Below are positions 59,307-64,000 of a DNA stretch of 64,000 nt, one piece after another; positions within the stretch are counted from its first letter, which is position 1, and every line of letters begins with the position of its first letter. The notes under the pieces were generated by a model, which saw nothing but the letters and a program-made list of their open reading frames with translations, had not been told where the DNA came from and did no database searches. A program made the position numbers and the translations under genes. The stretch comes from Phycicoccus sonneratiae (GTDB lineage: Bacteria; Actinomycetota; Actinomycetes; Actinomycetales; Dermatophilaceae): the NCBI RefSeq assembly GCF_016887965.1, contig NZ_JAFDVD010000012.1:186001-250000 (forward strand), in the 5' to 3' direction.

Positions 59307-59870
59307 TCAGCCGTCGACGGCCTCGAAGGCGGGGTGCCGGCTGCCGACGTCGCGCGCCGTCGAGAGGTGCCCCCCGAGGTAGGCCGCGACGCCCATCGCC
59401 GAGGCACCTGCGAGCCCGAGCCCGGCACCGGCCGCGTGCCGGCCACGCCGCCGGGCGAGCCAGGACGCCGCGTAGAGACCGATCGCCGCGCCGTTGGTCA
59501 CCGCGTGCACGAGGCCGACCCGCTGCTCGCGCGGCCCCGAGTCCGACCACTCCGCCCAGCCGCTCCAGGCCGTCGGCCCCACCGCCGCGAGGCCCACCCC
59601 GACCAACGTGCGGGCGGCCCCGCGGCCCTCCTCGCCGCCGACGACGTCGAGCACGGACGCCGAGGTCCACGAGCCGATGACGACGTCGGTGAGCAGCGGG
59701 TGCAGGGCGTGGCCGAGCCACTCGCCGCGCAGCAGCCGGCCCCGCCACCCGGTGGCGAAGGCCGCGCCGACGACGGGCGCGACCGCGGCGACGGCGCCGT
59801 CGAGGGCGTCCAGCTCCTCGAGGCGCAGCGTCCAGGCCACCTGCGGCGGCACGTTCTCGATCGAGCTCAT
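59307..59870 (-). CDS. DUF2231 family membrane protein
   Basis: A 187-residue protein: LRGEWLGHALHPLLTDVVIGSWTSASVLDVVGG is the DUF2231 signature with its conserved His; four hydrophobic segments follow. Family members may bind haem or cofactors; role unknown. Start at 59870 preceded by GAGAGGGG. Confidence 0.85.
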   Translation of the reverse strand: MSSIENVPPQVAWTLRLEELDALDGAVAAVAPVVGAAFATGWRGRLLRGEWLGHALHPLLTDVVIGSWTSASVLDVVGGEEGRGAARTLVGVGLAAVGPTAWSGWAEWSDSGPREQRVGLVHAVTNGAAIGLYAASWLARRRGRHAAGAGLGLAGASAMGVAAYLGGHLSTARDVGSRHPAFEAVDG

Positions 59871-59971
59871 CGTGGTCCCCTCTCGACGGCGGCGCCGTGG
59901 CTCCCGGCTACCCGCTCGATCCTCGCCCCAACCCGGTGCCGCGGCAACCGGCACGACGGCCCGTGCGCCGG

Positions 59972-61144
59972 CTACGGGTCGGCCAGCCCGCCGGCGACGA
60001 GGAACCGCCGGACGAACGGTGTGACCTCGACCGGGGCCGGGACGAGGATGGCCACCGACGCCTTCCGGTCCGGGAGGACGGCCAGCACCGTGCGGTAGAC
60101 GATCGCGTCCCCCAGGTGGCCGACTCCCTGGAGGCCGCGGCGTCCGCCCTCGACCGCCGCGAGGTCCATCGTCCCGAGGCCGTAGCCGTCGCCGTCGGAG
60201 AAGTCGGTCATCTGCGCCACGGACTCCGGCGACAGCACCTGCGCGCCGTACAGCGCGTACCCCCAGCGCGCGACGGTCTCGGCGTCACCGGCCATCCCCC
60301 CGGCCGCCCCGAGGTAGGTGGACACCGCCCGGCACGGGAGGTAGGGGCCGGGACCGGAGCAGCGGTCGAGGTCGGCCTGTCCGGTGTCCGGCGCGGGGGC
60401 GATGGCCAGCGGGGGCGGGAGGCCGTCGGTGCGCTGGGCGGACAGGCGCGCCAGCCCGGCCGGTCGCCAGAGGTCCGCGGCCATCGCCTCGTCGATGCTG
60501 CGCCCCCCGGCCACCTCGACGATCCGCCCGAGCAGGACGAAGTTCGTGTTGTCGTACCGGTACGTGTCCCCGGGTGGGTCAGTTGCCGGCCGCACGAGGT
60601 CGAGGTACCGGTCCGGGGTCCAGGCCGAGTCCGGGTCGCCGAGCGTCGCGTCCCGTCCGAGGCCGACGCTGCTGCGCTGGGCGAGCAGCTGGCGGACCGT
60701 CACCCCGTTGGCGACCTGCGGGATGTCGAGGTAGGTCGACGCCGGTGCGTCGAGGTCGACCTTCCCCTGCTCGGCGAGCAGCATCACCTCGGCCGCCGTG
60801 AACGTCTTCGTGATGCTGGCCAGCGCCATCCCCGACGTGGGCACGAGCCGCGTGCCGCGTCCGTCGGCACCGGCCGCTCCGGCCCACGCGCCCTGCGGCG
60901 TGACGACCGCGGCCGTGACGCCCGACATGAGGCCGGACGAGACCCAGCCGTCGATCTCCCGCTGGAGACCCGTCACCTGCTCCGCGGGCAGCGCGGCGTC
61001 CGGCACGGCCGGCCAGACCCTCGGGTCCGACGCGCTCGTGGCAGGGGACGGCGACCCCGTGGGCTCGACGGGCGGGTCGGACGAGCATCCCACCACGAGG
61101 ACGAGCGCCACCGGGACCCACGCGACCCGACGCAGCACCGACAT
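59972..61144 (-). CDS. Serine hydrolase lipoprotein (class C beta-lactamase family)
   Basis: A 390-residue exported lipoprotein: lipobox LVVGC (Cys20), a Pro/Ser/Thr tether, then a beta-lactamase/D-Ala-D-Ala peptidase fold. SITK (Ser110, Lys113) is the nucleophile motif and YDN (197-199) the second; GHLGDAIVYRT near the end is in the place of the third. May be a cell-wall peptidase or esterase. No strong promoter found; monocistronic. Confidence 0.87.
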   Translation of the reverse strand: MSVLRRVAWVPVALVLVVGCSSDPPVEPTGSPSPATSASDPRVWPAVPDAALPAEQVTGLQREIDGWVSSGLMSGVTAAVVTPQGAWAGAAGADGRGTRLVPTSGMALASITKTFTAAEVMLLAEQGKVDLDAPASTYLDIPQVANGVTVRQLLAQRSSVGLGRDATLGDPDSAWTPDRYLDLVRPATDPPGDTYRYDNTNFVLLGRIVEVAGGRSIDEAMAADLWRPAGLARLSAQRTDGLPPPLAIAPAPDTGQADLDRCSGPGPYLPCRAVSTYLGAAGGMAGDAETVARWGYALYGAQVLSPESVAQMTDFSDGDGYGLGTMDLAAVEGGRRGLQGVGHLGDAIVYRTVLAVLPDRKASVAILVPAPVEVTPFVRRFLVAGGLADP

Positions 61145-61221
61145 GGAGGCCTCCGGTCCTCGACGGTACGCCCGTCACACCTCGCCCGACCAGCCCCGAC
61201 GGACGACTCGCGCCGGACCGG

Positions 61222-62184
61222 CTAGGACGCCGGGGCGCCGGCCTCGGCGGGGACGAGGTCGACCGGGCAGGCGCGCTGCAGCCCGCCGCCCGGGAACCGC
61301 ACCAGCCGGCCACGGCGCGACCCGGCGCGCAGGGCCTCCAGGGGAGCAGTCCGCGCGAGCATCAGCCCGGCCTCCAGGTGCAGCACGTCGTCGGCGACGA
61401 ACGAGCGGAGGGTCCGGCCGTCGGGGTACTCGGTCGCGACGACGGCCGCGAGGCACCCGGCCACCAGGAGGACGAAGAGCACCAGGGACGCGAGGGTCAG
61501 ACCCACCTGCCACGTCCACGGAGCCGCACGGGTCAGGGCGAGGTCGGCCGCCGCCAGCAGCACCCCCGCGAGGACCACCCGGACCCCGAGCAGCTGTCGC
61601 AGGGCGTGACGCCGCACGTCGCGACGGAGCCGGGCGTCGACGACCGTCTCCCGGGCCGGACCCGTCCGTGCGGGGTGGCCCAGCAGGAAGTCCTCGTCGT
61701 CGACGGTCACGAGGTCCCCCACGACGACGACCACCCCTGCTCGAGCCCGGCGTGGATGGAGCCGCACGACCCCGTCGCGGCGGACGGCGCGTCGGGCCCA
61801 GCCCCGACCCATCGGACGCGCACCCGCCCCCGCGACGACGAAGGAGCCGGAGACGTCGTACCCCGTCGCCCGCTCGGCGCCCGGGACCACCGGCCGGCGG
61901 ATCCGCAGGATCGCGGTGACCACGCGGCCCCCGAGGACGACGGCCAGGAGCAGGCCCACGACGCACCCGGTCGCGGGCCCGACGGCCCAGCCGACCGCGA
62001 CCCCGGCCGCCAGGGCCAGGACGAGCGAGGCCACGACGACCGGTCGGAGCGCGGAGGACACCGCGGCACGCACCGCGATCGCCTGGGCCTGCGTGAGGCG
62101 GACGGTCCGTGGCGGCCGCGGCGACTCGGCCCACCCGCTGGGCGGCTCGAGGGGCGCCGTCGGGTGGTCCGCGCCGGACGTCAT
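61222..62184 (-). CDS. Hypothetical membrane protein
   Basis: A 320-residue protein not recognised. A Pro-rich N-terminus precedes two hydrophobic segments (VVASLVLALAAGVAVGWAVG and VVGLLLAVVLGGRVVTAIL), a soluble PH-like stretch (ATGYDVSGSFVVAG ... VVVVGDLVTVDDEDFLLG), and two more segments. Only 10 bp downstream of the SpoIIM-like gene, so probably in its operon. Confidence 0.7.
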   Translation of the reverse strand: MTSGADHPTAPLEPPSGWAESPRPPRTVRLTQAQAIAVRAAVSSALRPVVVASLVLALAAGVAVGWAVGPATGCVVGLLLAVVLGGRVVTAILRIRRPVVPGAERATGYDVSGSFVVAGAGARPMGRGWARRAVRRDGVVRLHPRRARAGVVVVVGDLVTVDDEDFLLGHPARTGPARETVVDARLRRDVRRHALRQLLGVRVVLAGVLLAAADLALTRAAPWTWQVGLTLASLVLFVLLVAGCLAAVVATEYPDGRTLRSFVADDVLHLEAGLMLARTAPLEALRAGSRRGRLVRFPGGGLQRACPVDLVPAEAGAPAS

Positions 62185-62194
62185 CGCGCGTCCC

Positions 62195-63190
62195 TCACGC
62201 GGCGACGGGGAGGGCGTCCCCGGCGTCGCGTGAGGCGACGTCGCCGGTCGCGCCGCGGGCGGCCGCCGCACGGCCGACGACGAACACGTAGAGGAGGAAG
62301 GCCGTCTCGGCGGTGATGCCGATGGTGATGCGCGCCCACGTGGGCAGCCCCGAGGGCGTGACGAACCCCTCGATGACGCCGCTGACGAAGAGCACGACGA
62401 CGAGCCCGAGGGCCACCCCGACGGCCGTCCGCGCCTCGCGGGCGAGCGACTGGCCGCGCGGCACCGGACCCGGGCTGATCCACGCCCAGCAGATGCGCAG
62501 ACCGACGGCGCCGGCGACGAAGATCGCGGTCAGCTCGAGGAGCCCGTGCGGCAGGATCAGCCCGAAGAACAGGGCCGTCCGGTCGTGGTAGGCCATGAGG
62601 GCTCCGGAGATCCCGACGTTGAGCACGTTCTGGGCGAGGATGTAGATGACCGGCAGCCCGAGGATCCCGAGCGCGATGACCTGCGCCGACACCCACGCGT
62701 TGTTCGTCCAGACGAGCCCGGTGAAGTCGAGGTGCGCGTACTCGGAGTAGTACCGCTCGAAGTCGGTGCCGACGAAGGAGTCGATCTCCTCGGGCGTCAT
62801 CCGGCTCGTCCAGACCTGCGGGTGCCGGTACGCGTACCAGCCGACGACGAACGCGACCGCGACGTTGGCCAGGGCGGTGCTCACCCACCACCAGCGCAGG
62901 CGGTAGAGCGCCGCCGGGAAGGTCGTGGTGAAGAACCCGAGCAGCGCCGTCCACGTGCCGGTGCGGCGCCCCGCCGTCGCGAGCCGGGCTCGCGCCACGA
63001 GCGAGGACAGGTGCGCGACGACGGCCGGGTCCGGGCTCGAGGACCGCACGACGGACAGGTGGGTGGAGACCCGCTGGTAGAGGTCGAGGAGCTCGTCGGC
63101 CTCCGCCCCGGTGTGCCGCCGCTGGCCGACGAGGGTCTCCAGGCGGTTCCACTGCGCCTGGTGGGCGGCCACGTAGGCGTCGAGGTCCAC
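62195..63190 (-). CDS. Stage II sporulation protein M-like (SpoIIM) membrane protein
   Basis: A 331-residue DUF95/SpoIIM family protein. Soluble helical N-terminus (LDAYVAAHQAQWNRLETLVGQRR), then about six hydrophobic segments with FFGLILPHGLLELTAIFVAGAVGLRI, the conserved family core. In non-sporulating actinobacteria it travels with RDD and MoxR/DUF58 genes. Leaderless GTG: TAGGCT seven bases upstream on the minus strand. Divergent from the RDD gene. Confidence 0.88.
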   Translation of the reverse strand: MDLDAYVAAHQAQWNRLETLVGQRRHTGAEADELLDLYQRVSTHLSVVRSSSPDPAVVAHLSSLVARARLATAGRRTGTWTALLGFFTTTFPAALYRLRWWWVSTALANVAVAFVVGWYAYRHPQVWTSRMTPEEIDSFVGTDFERYYSEYAHLDFTGLVWTNNAWVSAQVIALGILGLPVIYILAQNVLNVGISGALMAYHDRTALFFGLILPHGLLELTAIFVAGAVGLRICWAWISPGPVPRGQSLAREARTAVGVALGLVVVLFVSGVIEGFVTPSGLPTWARITIGITAETAFLLYVFVVGRAAAARGATGDVASRDAGDALPVAA

Positions 63191-63243
63191 GGGAAGCAGC
63201 CTAGGCGACCCGCGCGGCCGGGGTCGCCGGTTAGCCTGTGCCC
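63191..63243. promoter_or_regulatory. Divergent leaderless promoters, SpoIIM and RDD genes
   Basis: Minus strand: TAGGCT (plus-strand 63198-63203), seven bases before GTG 63190. Plus strand: TAGCCT (63232-63237), six bases before GTG 63244. Confidence 0.6.
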
Positions 63244-64000
63244 GTGGACAGCACCGGGGGCACCGCCTACCGCGCCTACGCCTCCGAGGACGTCGTCACC
63301 GGGGAGGGCGTGGCCGTCGAGCTGCCGGTCGCCGGCACGATGGTGCGGGCCGCCGGCGGGATCATCGACCTCGTCGTCGCCGTCGTCCTGCTCATCGCGT
63401 CCGTGTGGGGGGTCGGGTTCCTCGTCGCGGAGTCGAACGAGGCCGTCGCGACCGCCCTGTCCCTCGTCGTGGTCGTCGCCGTCACGGTCGGCGTCCCCGC
63501 CACCGTCGAGACCCTCACCCGAGGCCGCACGCTCGGCAAGCTCGCCCTCGGGTTGCGGGTCGTCCGCGACGACGGCGGGCCGATCACCGCCCGGCACGCC
63601 ATCACCCGCGCCCTCGTCGGGTTCGTCGAGCTCTGGCTGCCGCCGTTCGTCGGCATCCCGGCCCTCGTCAGCTCGGTCGTCAGCTCGCGCAGCAAGCGGC
63701 TCGGCGACTACGCGGCCGGCACGTACGTCATCAGCCAGCGCTCGCGGATGCGCCTGCTGCCCCCGCCGCAGATGCCGCCGCCGCTCGCCGCGTGGGCCGT
63801 GTCCGCCGACGTCGCCGCCCTTCCCGCGGGGCTGACGGTCGCTGTGCGCCAGTTCCTCTCCCGCGCAGGCTCGCTCGTGCCCTCCTCGCGCGAGCCCCTC
63901 GGCCGCGAGCTGCTCGGCGAGGTGCTGCGCCACGTGGCGCCGGCTCCCCCGCCGGGCTTCCACGCCGAGTACGTCCTCTCGGCCGTCATCGCCGAGCGCC
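63244..64000 (+). CDS. RDD family membrane protein (cut by window edge)
   Basis: The first 252 codons of a gene that runs off the right edge. RDD pattern: VAGTMVRAAGGIIDLVVAVVLLI with the Asp, TLTRGRTLGKLALGLRVVRDDGGPITARHAITRALVG, and SSRSKRLGDYAAGTYVI. Three hydrophobic segments, then a soluble C-terminal part (GRELLGEVLRHVAPAPPPGFHAEYVLS). Usual neighbour of SpoIIM and MoxR genes. Function unclear; some RDD proteins are Na+/H+ antiporters. Confidence 0.85.
   Translation, partial: MDSTGGTAYRAYASEDVVTGEGVAVELPVAGTMVRAAGGIIDLVVAVVLLIASVWGVGFLVAESNEAVATALSLVVVVAVTVGVPATVETLTRGRTLGKLALGLRVVRDDGGPITARHAITRALVGFVELWLPPFVGIPALVSSVVSSRSKRLGDYAAGTYVISQRSRMRLLPPPQMPPPLAAWAVSADVAALPAGLTVAVRQFLSRAGSLVPSSREPLGRELLGEVLRHVAPAPPPGFHAEYVLSAVIAER

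Overview
The window is very GC-rich and dense with genes. It looks like the chromosome of a high-GC actinomycete, probably an Intrasporangiaceae-like member of the Micrococcales. That placement rests on acyl-CoA carboxylase biotin and carboxyltransferase subunits on separate genes, a small epsilon subunit, a DUF222/HNH (13E12-type) gene, and many TAnnnT -10 boxes placed 6-7 nt before ATG/GTG starts, which means leaderless mRNAs. The genus is an inference. I see no tRNA, rRNA, CRISPR array or insertion sequence, and no stretch over 300 bases lacks a gene (the longest is 2843-3092, which holds hairpin repeats).

The backbone is a locus conserved across actinobacteria, also seen in Mycobacterium tuberculosis as birA-accD5-accE5-maf-accA3 and lpdA-deoD-pmmB. 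Here it runs: cyclase-like fragment (1-194), birA, propionyl-CoA carboxylase beta and epsilon (208-2842), maf (9282), accA3 (28359), lpdA-type flavoprotein (30831), purine nucleoside phosphorylase, phosphosugar mutase, deoC and two aldehyde dehydrogenase genes (39148-46261). Together they give biotin loading, acyl-CoA carboxylation and nucleoside/deoxyribose salvage.

Accessory blocks sit between these core genes. At 3.1-9.3 kb are a DUF559 nuclease-like gene flanked by inverted repeats, a MOSC protein, a DUF885 hydrolase, a TetR regulator and a Na+/H+ antiporter fused to a UBP-type zinc finger. At 10-16 kb are an autoregulated membrane protein/HTH pair, a LiuR-like MerR regulator diverging from an acyl-CoA dehydrogenase and a carboxyltransferase, a PfkB kinase and tryptophan 2,3-dioxygenase. 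At 16.0-24.8 kb is a divergent sugar regulon under two identical LacI-type operators: two LacD/YihT-like aldolases, a LacC-like kinase, an FGGY kinase, a P-loop kinase, the LacI regulator and a Frc/ribose-type ABC importer. At 24.9-28.3 kb are a GDYXXLXY/DUF2157 pair and an EamA exporter diverging from a MarR regulator. At 32.4-39.0 kb are a second ABC importer, a SigE-type sigma factor with a membrane partner, and a MarR-DUF2306 operon.

From 46 to 64 kb lie a DinB/mycothiol-type protein, an HNH endonuclease, peptidase E, a second DinB-type gene diverging from a MarR regulator, a kinase, and the membrane-protein/DUF4129/DUF4350/MoxR/DUF58 cluster. After an insert of methyltransferase, reductase, LLM oxidoreductase, membrane and serine-hydrolase genes come SpoIIM-like and RDD genes, usual partners of the MoxR cluster.

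Regulation is unusually readable. Most local regulators have a palindrome or palindrome pair over their own divergent promoter. Several intergenic hairpin families (2.9, 10.8, 30.2 and 39.0 kb) are not explained by any gene.
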